This document shows, in pieces, positions 37,364 through 46,423 of a stretch of DNA of 64,000 nucleotides. How positions within the stretch are numbered: position 1 is the stretch's first letter; the number at the start of each line of letters is the position of its first letter. Position numbers and translations under genes: made by a program. Under the pieces are notes generated by a model, which saw only the letters and a list, made by a program, of their open reading frames with translations, made no database searches and had not been told where the DNA came from. The DNA comes from CAVPJC01 sp963705155 (GTDB taxonomy: Bacteria; Chloroflexota; Anaerolineae; Anaerolineales; UBA4823): the NCBI GenBank assembly GCA_963705155.1, contig CAVPJC010000005.1, forward strand, positions 31,976 through 95,975. The letters are read 5' to 3'.

Positions 37364-37658
37364 TTTCGGGAGTATCAAGATATTCCAGAAATTCTTTCGC
37401 CGTGTCAAATCTCAACATTTGCCCGGTTTCGATATCTGCCTGTACTTCGCGTTCCATTCTCTGCCAGCGCTCACTCCAGAACCAGGCCTGGTCGGGAGGA
37501 ATGATGCGCACCCGGTCTACCTTGATCTGACCCTGTTCAGTGATATAGAATACCAGATCGTCACCTTCTCCAACGCCGAGATGTTCCCGGACTTCAGGGG
37601 GTAAAGTGATTTGACCGCGGGCTCGCAGTCGCGTCTTATAATAGTTTACCGGTTCCAT
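37350..37658 (-). CDS. AbrB/SpoVT-type antitoxin
   Basis: 103 residues. The swapped-hairpin DNA-binding domain is YKTRLRARGQITLPPEVREH, then LGVGEGDDLVFYITEQGQIK. The C-terminal ~45 residues (WFWSERWQRMEREVQADIET) are the toxin-neutralising tail. The start at MEPVNYYKTR (37658) is preferred to the upstream in-frame start at 37724. With the toxin it forms an autoregulated pair at the downstream end of the GMC/cupin cluster. Confidence 0.85.
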   Translation of the reverse strand: MEPVNYYKTRLRARGQITLPPEVREHLGVGEGDDLVFYITEQGQIKVDRVRIIPPDQAWFWSERWQRMEREVQADIETGQMLRFDTAKEFLEYLDTPENADD

Positions 37659-37754
37659 GGCGCTCCATCGTGTGCGAATTTCTGAATGTGCGAAAATATT
37701 ACCACGTCCAGACAATTTCGGCAAGCCTGCTGGCTGCCAATCACACCTCTACGC

Positions 37755-38604
37755 TCATGGATAATCGTAGAACCCTTTGCCGGTTTTCCTTCCCAGATGA
37801 CCGGCATCCACCATCTTGCGCAGCAGATAAGCCGGGCGGTATTTGTCATCTCCCAGGTCACGCTGCAAGATCTCCATCACCGAGAGCACCACATCCAGGC
37901 CGATAAAATCCGCCAGGGTCAGCGGGCCCATAGGGTGGTTCATACCCAGTTTCATGACCGTATCGATCGCTTCGGGCGCGCCGATGCCTTCCTGCAATGC
38001 AAAAATGGCTTCATTGATCATCGGGCACAGGATGCGGTTGGATATAAACCCCGGTGAATCGTTGGCTTCCACCGGTTCCTTGCCCATCGCCCGGCAGACA
38101 TCCAGCGTGGCGGTGGTGGTCTCATCTGATGTGGCCAACCCGCGGATCACCTCCACCAGGCGCATCAGCGGCACCGGGTTCATAAAGTGCATGCCAATCA
38201 CCTGCTGCGGGCGCCTGGTGGCGGCGGCAATTTTGGTGATGCTGATCGAAGAAGTGTTGGATGCCAGGATCGCCTGCGGCGCGAGCGATTTCATCCAGAT
38301 CCCGGAATAGCTTGAACTTCAACTCGGGGTTTTCACTGGCGGCCTCCACCACCAGATCGGCAGATGAGGCCCCATCCAGACTGCTATGGAATGCGATCGT
38401 TTGAACTGCATGGCGCTGCGCCTCGCTGATCGTCCCTTTGGATTGTAATTTCTCCACCGATCTGGCAATGGTAGCCTGGGCGCGTTCCAATTGCGCGGGC
38501 ACCACATCCATCAAGCTCACCTGATAGCCAGATGTCGCCGCCACCTGGGCAATCCCGTTGCCCATCGTACCTGCCCCGACCACAAAGATTTTCTTGATTG
38601 CCAT
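37755..38604 (-). CDS. hbd: 3-hydroxybutyryl-CoA dehydrogenase (one frame break)
   Basis: NAD-linked oxidation of 3-hydroxyacyl-CoA. The Rossmann motif is IFVVGAGTMGNGIAQVAAT, then VVPAQLERAQATIARSV. After a break near 38280 the rest follows: ILASNTSSISITKIAAATRR, VIGMHFMNPVPLMRLVEVI (catalytic His), NDSPGFISNRILCPMINEA and the end HLGRKTGKGFYDYP. The length restored is ~282 residues, normal for Hbd. The next upstream gene is a thiolase, giving a two-gene unit of the acyl-CoA degradation or butyrate pathway. Confidence 0.93.
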
Positions 38605-38668
38605 AAGTTCCTCCAGGAACGATCCAAGACAGACTACTTTCGACATCGATCGCGGATAGCCAGCGGCT

Positions 38669-39875
38669 CTACTCGATTTCCACCGCCAACGCCACTGCCT
38701 CGCCGCCGCCCAGGCACAGGCTGGCTATGCCGCGTTTCAAGCCGCGGTCTTTCAGGGCATAGATCAACGTGGTCAGGATGCGCGCCCCGCTGGCGCCAAT
38801 CGGGTGTCCCAGGGCAATCCCACCGCCATGCACATTGACTTTATCCCAATCCCAGCCTTGATCTGCCAGGGTATAACCATCTGCCAGAACCTGGGCTGCG
38901 AAGGCTTCGTTGAGCTCAATCAAATCCACATCATTCAAGGTCCAGCCGACCTTTTCCAGCAAGCGCGGGATAGCCCTGGCCGGGGCGATAAACAGGTATT
39001 TCGGCTCCACCGCCGCCTGGGCCTGGCCTACGATGCGCGCCAGCGGTTTGCACCTCAGGGATTTCAGCCTTGCTGCGGCTGGCAACTACCAGCGCCGCTG
39101 CGCCATCGTTCAATCCTGGAGCGTTCCCTGCGGTAACTTTACCGTCTTTTATAAATGCCGGTTTCAATGCCGCCAGCGCTTCCAGCGTGGTGTCACGCCG
39201 CACGCTTTCATCGCTGTCAAAAATGGTCACCTGGCCTTTCTTACCGGGGATTTCCACTGCCACAATTTCAGCCGTAAATTTACCCGCATCCATGGCCGCT
39301 GCCGCTTTCTGGTGGCTTTTCAGGGCAAATTCATCCATCGCTTGCCGGCTGACCTCGCACTCCTCGGCGATGAACTCGGCGGCATTGCCCATCCCCCAGT
39401 TATCGAAGGGATCCCACAATCCGTCGTGCAGCAGGGCATCTGTGAGCTGGGCGTGACCGTAACGGAGCGCCCCGGTGCGCCCTTCTACCAGATAAGGAGC
39501 CCGGCTCATGCTCTCCATACCACCTGCCACGAACAATTCTCCGTCGCCCAGGCGAATGGCCTGGTCTGCCAGCATAACGGCTTTCAAACCAGACCCACAC
39601 ACCTTGTTAAGCGTGAAGGCGCCCACACTGGCAGGCAGCCCGGCGAAGATGGCAGCCTGGCGTGCGGGAGCCTGCCCCTCCCCTGCTGTGACGACATTGC
39701 CCATCATCACTTCGTCAATTTCGGCAGGGTCTGGCAATCCAGCGCGCTCCACCGCCGCCCGAATGACCACCGCCCCCAATTTTGGCGCCGGCAGGCCGCT
39801 GAGGCTGCCCTGAAATTTGCCGGTTGGAGTACGCACCGCACTCAATATGACTGCATCATTCGCACGTTGGTTCAT
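38669..39875 (-). CDS. Acetyl-CoA acetyltransferase / 3-ketoacyl-CoA thiolase (one frame break)
   Basis: ~400 residues. ILSAVRTPTGKFQGSLSGL opens it, the nucleophilic Cys is in LNKVCGSGLKAVMLADQAI, then MSRAPYLVEGRTG. After a break near 39050 the second half shows LIELNEAFAAQVLADGYTL, HGGGIALGHPIGASGARI (His) and SLCLGGGEAVALAVE (second Cys). Cleaves or joins 3-ketoacyl-CoA. It sits immediately upstream of hbd. Confidence 0.93.
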
Positions 39876-39896
39876 GAGAATCCTCCTGCATTTACA

Positions 39897-40396
39897 TTAT
39901 GGCGTCTCGTTACTTGTTCTGGACCATTGATCTCGAAGGCGCCGATAGGTTTCTTCCAATGCTTCGGGTAATACGCGCGTTCCGCCGACCGTAGACATAA
40001 AATTCGTGTCACCAGCCCAACGCGGCACAATGTGCATGTGAATGTGCTCGCTAATTCCTGCTCCGGCTGCATCGCCGATGTTGATTCCCAGGTTAAAACC
40101 CTGGGGATGGTACTCAACCGTTAGAACCCTCAGCGCCCGGGTGGATATTTCCATAATCTCGGCCCGCGTTTCAGCCTGCAGCGCTTCCAGGGTTCCTCAT
40201 GGGCAAACGGCACCACCATGAGATGCCCGCTGGTATAGGGGTAGCGGTTTAAGATTAAGAAAGCACCGTTGCCGCGGTAAACGATCAGATTTTCCGGGCC
40301 ATCTGTTCGAGCGGCTTCTTTGCAGAAGACACAGCCATCTGCTCGTTTGGGATTTTGGATGTATGACATTCGCCAGGGAGACCAGATTTGATCCAT
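39897..40396 (-). CDS. HIT-family nucleotide hydrolase (one frame break)
   Basis: Starts MDQIWSPWRMSYIQNP, with the CVFCKEAAR zinc-like Cys pair typical of the Ap4A-phosphorylase/HIT branch. LNRYPYTSGHLMVVPFAHEE and, in a second frame after ~40190, the catalytic triad ISEHIHMHIVPRWAGDTNFM (His-x-His-x-His). ~165 residues. Such proteins hydrolyse dinucleoside polyphosphates or AMP conjugates. The start at 40396 is chosen over 40432. Confidence 0.9.
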
Positions 40397-40601
40397 TTTT
40401 TGACTGTTCTGTTTGTTTGAATTGTGGCGCATGGCCAGGCGTGTTTTGGGGTTTGCGAATGTGCCTGTCTCAAGTATTGTAGCAAAGTTTCCCCTATTGC
40501 GGAATGGTTGACAGCTTCCGGGAAGGAGAGTATCCTCTTGCAGCGATAAAATTTCGCCATTTGTAACTGGTTATTGTCTCTCGCTTTCGCTTTAGCCGCT
40601 T

Positions 40602-41846
40602 ATGTCACAGCTGCCCCTTTTTGCCCCTCCTTCCTGGACTGTCAGCGATCTGACGCGCTACCTTCGCTCTCTCTTTGACAGGGATGACAAGCTGCAAGAC
40701 CTCTGGGTAGCGGGGGAGGTTTTTAATTTCACCCGGTCATCCAATGGGCACCTGTATTTCACGCTCAAAGATGCAACCGCCGCCCTGCGCTGTGTGATGT
40801 GGCGCGCTGCTGCTGCCCGCCAGACTTTCTTGCCGCGGGATGGCGATGCCATTGAGGCGCATGGTTTCATCAGCATCTATGAGCAAACTGGACAGTACCA
40901 GTTTTATGCCGATCTCATCCGGCCGGTGGGGGAGGGCGCCTTGTTTCAGGAATTTTTGCGCCTCAAAGCACGCCTGGAAGCAGACGGCCTGTTTGATCCG
41001 GCCCGCAAACGACCCATCCCGCAATGGCCGCACCGCATCGGCATCGTAACCTCGCCCACCGGCGCGGCGCTGCGTGATATGCTCAACACCTTGCGCCGGC
41101 GTTACCCGCTTGCCGAAGTGATTCTGGCTCCCACCCCGGTGCAGGGCGCCGATGCTCCCCCCGGCATTGTCGCTGCTCTGCATGCTTTGAACAGCGCTAT
41201 CCAGCCCGATGTTATCCTGCTGGCGCGCGGCGGCGGCTCCATTGAAGACCTGTGGGCCTTCAACGATGAAAGTGTGGCACGCGCCATTGTCGCCTCGGCT
41301 GCGCCGGTCATCACGGGCGTGGGTCACGAAACCGATTTCACCATTGCCGATTTTGCCGCTGACCTGCGCGCTCCCACGCCGACCGCTGCAGCAGAATTGG
41401 CCACCCCCGACCGCGCCGATCTCCAGGTGGACCTGAACCGCCTCACCCAGCTGCTGAACCGGGCTGCCGGCGCCCGTCTTGATTTTTACCGCAGCAACCT
41501 CAGTGAGATTTATGCACGATTGCGCTTATATTCTCCGGTGGTGCGCCTGCGCAACGATCGCCAGCGTCTTGACGACCTGACTCACCGTGCCGGTCTGGCC
41601 CTGGCGCATGCCGTGACGCTCGAGGAGGCTCAATTGCACGGGCTGAAGCAGCGTTTGCTGGCTCTTAATCCCCTGGCGGTACTCAAGCGCGGCTTTGCGG
41701 TTGTCACGACGCTGCAAGGCGACCTGGTGCGCAGTGTAAGCCAGGTGAAACCTGGTGATGCGCTCAACGTTCGGGTTGCCGATGGCGCGATTCCTGCTCA
41801 GGTGCGCCCTGACGCCACTCCCACAAAATCTCAGGATATGCCTTAG
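40602..41846 (+). CDS. xseA: Exodeoxyribonuclease VII large subunit
   Basis: 414 residues. The N-terminal OB fold is WTVSDLTRYLRSLFDRDDKL and LWVAGEVFNFTRSSNGHLYF. The catalytic domain has HRIGIVTSPTGAALRDML, RGGGSIEDLWAFNDESVARA, ITGVGHETDFTIADFAADLR and PTPTAAAEL. ExoVII degrades single-stranded DNA. The product is nearly full length and continues to a coiled-coil C-terminal segment. The stop directly abuts the next gene (TAG-ATG), and xseB follows. Confidence 0.96.
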   Translation: MSQLPLFAPPSWTVSDLTRYLRSLFDRDDKLQDLWVAGEVFNFTRSSNGHLYFTLKDATAALRCVMWRAAAARQTFLPRDGDAIEAHGFISIYEQTGQYQFYADLIRPVGEGALFQEFLRLKARLEADGLFDPARKRPIPQWPHRIGIVTSPTGAALRDMLNTLRRRYPLAEVILAPTPVQGADAPPGIVAALHALNSAIQPDVILLARGGGSIEDLWAFNDESVARAIVASAAPVITGVGHETDFTIADFAADLRAPTPTAAAELATPDRADLQVDLNRLTQLLNRAAGARLDFYRSNLSEIYARLRLYSPVVRLRNDRQRLDDLTHRAGLALAHAVTLEEAQLHGLKQRLLALNPLAVLKRGFAVVTTLQGDLVRSVSQVKPGDALNVRVADGAIPAQVRPDATPTKSQDMP

Positions 41847-42227
41847 ATGATTGCAGAACCTGTTCCTGTGGAAGAAGACAATCCACGCGAGCTTGAAGAA
41901 TTTTTGGATGCGTTGAATGAAAAGCTGCGTGCTGCCGGCTCCCAGAGCTCTGAACAGGCTTTTGGCATGGGCTGCGGGCTGGGATTGGCTCCGGCGTTGG
42001 TGATCCTGCTGCTTTTATTAATTTTCCAGGTGATTAACATCATCCTGGCATTCACATTGGCAGTTATGGCGGTTCTGGCGATGGTGGGTTTGGGAATGCT
42101 CCTTGCATCGCATTCACGCGCCAACACCATCCGGCGCGTCTATCGGGAGAATGTTGAGCAGGACATCAACGCTTACCTGACACGCACCGGGTTGCACCGT
42201 TCGCAGTTTGAAATCCCTGGCCCATAA
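41847..42227 (+). CDS. Conserved hypothetical membrane protein between xseA and xseB
   Basis: 126 residues. An acidic N-terminus (VEEDNPRELEEFLDALNEKL) is followed by two tightly spaced helices, LAPALVILLLLLIFQVINII and TLAVMAVLAMVGLGMLL, and a basic cytoplasmic C-terminus. Abuts xseA and lies 100 bases before xseB. Its frame is intact. I do not recognise a family; its place in an exonuclease operon is the only clue. Confidence 0.7.
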   Translation: MIAEPVPVEEDNPRELEEFLDALNEKLRAAGSQSSEQAFGMGCGLGLAPALVILLLLLIFQVINIILAFTLAVMAVLAMVGLGMLLASHSRANTIRRVYRENVEQDINAYLTRTGLHRSQFEIPGP

Positions 42228-42327
42228 TTTACTGCCCGAAGGCGCTCCGCTCAAGGCTTTGATTCGATCTTCCTCATCCCTGCAAGGCGATGCCCCCGGC
42301 GGGCCGCCGGCGAACCAGGAGTAGACC

Positions 42328-42579
42328 ATGAAAGCGAAACAAATTCCCCAATCCGCGGACATTCCACCGGAAAAGCTGACCTACGAACAGGCATTCGCGG
42401 AGCTGGAAAGCATTGTTGCCGCCCTGGAAACGGGCGAGCAGGCCCTCGAAGCTTCCATGACCCTTTTTGAACGCGGCCAGGCGCTGGCGCGTTACTGCAC
42501 CACACGTCTCGACCAGGCCGAGCTGAAAATTCACCAGCTAACCGGCGGCGTGCTTACGGACTACACGCTCCAGGAATAA
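42328..42579 (+). CDS. xseB: Exodeoxyribonuclease VII small subunit
   Basis: 83 residues. Helices LTYEQAFAELESIVAALET, QALEASMTLFERGQAL and LDQAELKIHQLTGGVL, all intact, are the XseB pattern. It forms ExoVII with XseA. Preceding ~20 residues (AKQIPQSADIPPEK) are a linker-like N-terminus. Confidence 0.95.
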   Translation: MKAKQIPQSADIPPEKLTYEQAFAELESIVAALETGEQALEASMTLFERGQALARYCTTRLDQAELKIHQLTGGVLTDYTLQE

Positions 42580-42583
42580 AACG

Positions 42584-43035
42584 ATGAGCTTATCACCCCT
42601 GTTTCACAACTATGCTTTGCTTTCTGGTCTGATCGCCTGGACGATTGCCCAGGCGGTTAAAGTCCCGCTCGAGTTTTTCCAAACCCGGCGCTGGAATTGG
42701 GCCCTCCTTCTCCGGGCAGGCGGTATGCCCAGCTCGCATTCGGCGCTGGTGACCGGCCTGGCGCATGCCGCCGGTTTGTTTGAGGGATTCAATTCATCCA
42801 TCTTTGCGGTGGCAGCCACACTGGCGATTGTGGTGGTCTATGATGCCACCGGCATCCGCCGCCAGGCAGGTATTCACGCAACCGTGATCAATGCCATGAT
42901 TGAAGATTTGGCCAGCGGCCACCCGTTGAAAGGTGAGCAGCTGCGCGAAGTACTGGACACACCCCGCTGGAAGCCGTCGGCGGTGTAATCCTGGGGTTAG
43001 CAATTGCCCAATTGATGTGGTTCTTATTTGGATAA
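42584..43035 (+). CDS. Divergent PAP2 / DUF212 membrane protein (one frame break)
   Basis: Acid phosphatase/vanadium-dependent haloperoxidase-related DUF212 family. Segments: LLSGLIAWTIAQAVKVPLEF, LRAGGMPSSHSALVTGLA, YDATGIRRQAGIHATVIN. In the given frame the C-terminus is lost after REVLDTPRWK, but adding one G near 42956 (CTGGACAC to CTGGGACAC) yields GHTPLEAVGGVILGLAIAQL and the family end MWFLFG at 43035. The exact one-base repair is strong evidence for an indel. It then overlaps the murJ stop region by 12 bases, convergently. Confidence 0.9.
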
Positions 43036-44619
43036 AGCGGGCAACCCTTTAACCTTTTTCAAGGCCAGCCCGATCAACATGCGGATTTCCTGGACGCCCA
43101 GGGCTGCTACTGCCAGGCCATAAATTGCGCCTCCCAGAACGACGCCGCCTGCCCCGACAACCCATGCCGGACGGCTGCTGGTGAAGGCCAGCCATGCCCA
43201 CAGCCCGAGCACCATCAGGGTGGAGGCCAGGACTGCCTGTCCGCTGCCGGTCAGTACACGCCGGCCTTCCAGCCCACCCAGCCGCCGCCGCATCAAAACC
43301 CACAACCCGACCATCTCCAGCGCAGTAGCGAGAGAGTTTGCCAGCGCCAGGCCGCCGTGCGGCATCCACCCCAGTCTGGAGAATAAGCTCGAAAAGAGGA
43401 TGCTGAAGACCACGTTCAACGCCATGGCCCCGGCTCCCACGATCACCGGTGTGCGGGTATCGTGCAGGGCGTAGAAAGCCCGCGCCAGGATCTCCATGGC
43501 GCAGTGCCCTACCAGGCCGGCGGCAAACCACAGGAGCGCCCATGCCACCAGCTCGGTGGATTGTTCATCGAATGCGCCGCGCTGGTACAGCAGGACGATT
43601 ATTGGCTTGCGCAGAAGCATCAGGCCGGTAGAGGCCGGAATGGCCAGCAGAAGGATGCCGCGCAGGCTGGCAGCCAGGGAGCTGCGCACATCATCCAGGC
43701 GGCCGCGGGCATACTGCGCTGAAAAGGTGGGCATAGCCGCCACTGCGATGGATTGGGCGATGGCGGCCTGCGGCATGAGCATCAGCGCAAAGGCGGTGGT
43801 GATCGCCGCCACCCTGCCATCGCCCATGTGCGAGGCCAGGTTGGTATTGACCCAGAAGTTAAGCTGTACAACCGCCACACCGAGCAGGCGCGGGAGCATC
43901 AGGCGGACGACTTCGCGCACCTCTGCCTGGTCGAAGCCTAAAACAGGCGAATAGCTGCCTTTCAGCCGCAGCAGCGCTGGGATTTGCAGCACGAGGTGCA
44001 GGCTGGAGCCAACCAGCACACCCCAGGCCAGGCCGTAGACTCCCATGCGCGGGGAAAGCAGCGTCACACCGAAAATCAAGCCGAGCTGGTACATGGCCGG
44101 GGTCAGGGCAGGGATGAAGAACACCTGGTGAGCATTCAGAATACCCATCACCAGACCGCTCACCGAAAAGATGGCCGCCGAGGGCAGCATAAGCCGGACG
44201 AGAGCGATGGTCAGGGCTTCTTTTGCGGGGTCGCCGGAGAACCCGGGGGCAAGGATATGGCGCACGATCCAGGGCGCAAAAACGGCTGCCAGCAGCATGG
44301 CTGCCGCCATTACGAGCAGGGCCAGGTTCACGATGGACGATGCCAGCCGCCAGGCGCCTTTGCGGTTCTCCCGGGTGAGCAGGGTGGTGAAGGTGGGGAT
44401 GAAAGCGGATGCCAGCGCCCCGCCGGCGACGAGGGTAAAGAGGGTTTCAGCCACCCGGTTGGCGCTGTTAAAGGCGTCGATTTCAGGAAGGGTGCCAAAA
44501 GCATTTGCCACCAGTATCTGCCGGACCAGGCCGGTCAGGTTGCTGGCAATGAAGGCAAACATCACCGTTCCTGCCGCCCTTGCGATCTGCCGGTTGGCGC
44601 TCGCCGAAGTCTCACTCAT
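43024..44619 (-). CDS. murJ: Lipid II flippase MurJ
   Basis: Moves lipid II across the membrane for peptidoglycan synthesis. ~531 residues and about 14 membrane helices (MVFAFIAS-type start: RAAGTVMFAFIASNLTGLVR). Features: FGTLPEIDAFNSANRVAETL, ALASAFIPTFTTLLTRENR, MLPRLLGVAVVQLNFWVNT and ILARAFYALHDTRTPV. The start at MSETSASANRQ (44619) is preferred over 44661. The gene is in one unbroken frame. With murI it supports cell-wall synthesis. Confidence 0.95.
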   Translation of the reverse strand: MSETSASANRQIARAAGTVMFAFIASNLTGLVRQILVANAFGTLPEIDAFNSANRVAETLFTLVAGGALASAFIPTFTTLLTRENRKGAWRLASSIVNLALLVMAAAMLLAAVFAPWIVRHILAPGFSGDPAKEALTIALVRLMLPSAAIFSVSGLVMGILNAHQVFFIPALTPAMYQLGLIFGVTLLSPRMGVYGLAWGVLVGSSLHLVLQIPALLRLKGSYSPVLGFDQAEVREVVRLMLPRLLGVAVVQLNFWVNTNLASHMGDGRVAAITTAFALMLMPQAAIAQSIAVAAMPTFSAQYARGRLDDVRSSLAASLRGILLLAIPASTGLMLLRKPIIVLLYQRGAFDEQSTELVAWALLWFAAGLVGHCAMEILARAFYALHDTRTPVIVGAGAMALNVVFSILFSSLFSRLGWMPHGGLALANSLATALEMVGLWVLMRRRLGGLEGRRVLTGSGQAVLASTLMVLGLWAWLAFTSSRPAWVVGAGGVVLGGAIYGLAVAALGVQEIRMLIGLALKKVKGLPALSK

Positions 44620-44720
44620 GCGCTGATTATATCCGAATCCACCTGTGATCCGGTCGGGCAAGAAAATGTGCTTGCCAGATCACAGGCCCGGGATTATGAT
44701 ACGTTCTGTCTGAATTATAA

Positions 44721-45355
44721 TATCACCAGGAGCACTTTCGTTGCTTTGCTGAAGTCAAAGAATTATTGGGGGAGCGGCCATTGGTGTTGGATCGGGAATT
44801 CTGTTACGAGAAACTGATGGAAATTCTGTATATTGAGTATATCCAGTTTGTGATCCGCTTGAACCTGGGTGATCAGCATAAACAGCCCCGCCTGATCGAT
44901 GCCGATGGAGAGCCGGTCAAGCTGTTCATCCAGCCTGGCGAGACGATTATCCGCCCCAATGTCTATTACCTGGGCACCGTTAAGGTCAATCTGATTGGTT
45001 ATTGGCGCAAGAGCCTCTCCAAACCCTTATGGGTCATCACCACCTTAGAACCCAAACGCGGTTTGGAGATTTACTTGAAACGGATGAAAATTGAAGAGAC
45101 TTTCGCGATCGCAAAGACCTGTTGCATCTGACCAAACTCATGAACAAGAAACAGCCTCTCCTCGAAGAGATGATTGCCCTTGCTTACTGGCTTACGTGAT
45201 CGGGGTCTGGTTCGGTGAAGCCATCCGGGATATCGTGTACGGCAAGCTTGATCTCAACCAAGTTCCAGATGCCTTGCTCAACAAATCACTCGTGGATGTT
45301 AAGGCGCACCCCAAATGGCTGCTCGATTCTGGTCTGTTTGTCCTGCTCAAGCAAT
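44721..45355 (+). mobile_element. IS4-family transposase remnant (C-terminal half, frame-broken)
   Basis: A truncated DDE transposase. ERPLVLDREFCYEKLMEILY carries the second Asp region; IYLKRMKIEETF and then, one frame on, RDRKDLLHLTKL give the YREK pattern (Y-x2-R-x3-E-x6-K) of IS4 elements with the catalytic Glu. A further frame holds AYVIGVWFGEAIRDIVYGKL and SLVDVKAHPKWLLDSGLFVL. The N-terminal half is missing; upstream is murJ. No terminal repeats were found, so the element is dead. Confidence 0.75.
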
Positions 45356-45412
45356 ATGATCTTGACATAGAACAAATGTTCGTGTATAGTATAAACAGGT
45401 ACAGGAGCAGTT

Positions 45413-45997
45413 ATGTCGCAAGAAATCCCTCAACATATGATCAATTCCTTTGTCGGTGCCGCTCACGGCGATTTTGACACGGTTAAATCCCTGCTCACAC
45501 AGTATCCTGGTTTACTGCTGAGGCGGGCTTCCTGGCAGGAGAGCGCCATCGAGGCAGCGGCGCAGATGGGCCGCATTGATATAACCGAATATCTCCTGGA
45601 AGCAGGCACGCCGCTTGAGATCTGTACCGCAGCCATGCTCGGGCGGATGCAAGATGTGATCGCTATTCTTGAAGATAGATCCAGACCTGATCGGCGCAAG
45701 CCGGTGCGCACGGCATCCCGTTGATCTACTACCCGGTGATCGCAGGCAACCGCGATCTGGCAGACCTGCTATTTTCGCGTGGCTGCCCGGTGGATGGCGG
45801 CGAAGGCGTCAGCACACCGCTGCATGGGGCGGTGATGTTCAACCAGATTGAAATGGCTGGCTGGCTGCTGGATAAGGGAGCCCGTGTGGATGTGTAAGGA
45901 TTACAAAGGCAAGACGCCGCTCGAGGCTGCCCGCGAGACAAACCGGGATGCCATTGTCCGGCTGCTGGAGGTCCATTCAGCAGGTACATCCAGGTGA
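45413..45997 (+). CDS. Ankyrin-repeat protein (two frame breaks)
   Basis: ~195 residues. Repeat units: NSFVGAAHGDFDTVKSLLTQ, ESAIEAAAQMGRIDITEYLL, TAAMLGRMQDVIAILED, then after a change near 45690 AGNRDLADLLFSRGCPVDGG, STPLHGAVMFNQIEMAGWLL, and after another near 45893 KDYKGKTPLEAARETNRDAI. About five repeats cover the whole protein. ANK proteins bind other proteins. It lies just after the IS4 remnant. Confidence 0.8.
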
Positions 45998-46005
45998 ATT
46001 AAAAG

Positions 46006-46419
46006 ATGAAATTCAATTCACCCCCTGACCCTAAATACTATCATGCCCGTGTCTGGGAAGCTGTCCGCTTAATCCCACCCGGGAAAGTCGCCACCTACGG
46101 CCAAATCGCCGCTTTGATCCCACCACCGGCTGGCATGGCCAGTAAAGATTATGCTGCCTGGGGAGCACGCTGGGTGGGCGGCGCTATGGCCGCTTGCCCT
46201 GCGGATGTGCCCTGGCAGCGCGTGATCAACGCCAAAGGCCAGATCAGCCTGCGACCGGGCGGTGGTGGAGAGCGCCAACGCGAGCTCTTAGAAGCGGAAG
46301 GCGTCGTTTTCGATGATCGGGAGCGCATCGATCTTAAGAAATTCGCCTGGTCGGGACCATCCACCGAGTGGAAAATTGCGCATGACCTGGTCGCACAATC
46401 TTCGTTATTTGGAGAGTGA
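46006..46419 (+). CDS. Alkyltransferase-like (ATL) protein, MGMT DNA-binding domain with Cys replaced by Trp
   Basis: 137 residues resembling the C-terminal domain of O6-methylguanine-DNA methyltransferase. YHARVWEAVRLIPPGKVATY and GQIAALIPP match the helix-turn-helix and Arg finger regions. The normal Pro-Cys-His-Arg active site is here VPWQRVINAKG: the acceptor Cys is Trp, as in bacterial ATL proteins (PWHRV). ATL proteins bind alkylated guanine and direct it to nucleotide-excision repair. An appended C-terminus (WKIAHDLVAQSSLFGE) is unremarkable. The frame is intact. Confidence 0.88.
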   Translation: MKFNSPPDPKYYHARVWEAVRLIPPGKVATYGQIAALIPPPAGMASKDYAAWGARWVGGAMAACPADVPWQRVINAKGQISLRPGGGGERQRELLEAEGVVFDDRERIDLKKFAWSGPSTEWKIAHDLVAQSSLFGE

Positions 46420-46423
46420 TAAG

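Noticed and set aside
38910..39971. A 353-codon open frame on the plus strand
   Set aside because: Antisense to the thiolase gene, whose catalytic motifs are present on the minus strand.
43984..44817. A 277-codon plus-strand frame over the murJ 5' region
   Set aside because: Low-complexity Gly/Gln/His composition and antisense to murJ; its end runs into the transposase remnant in the wrong frame.
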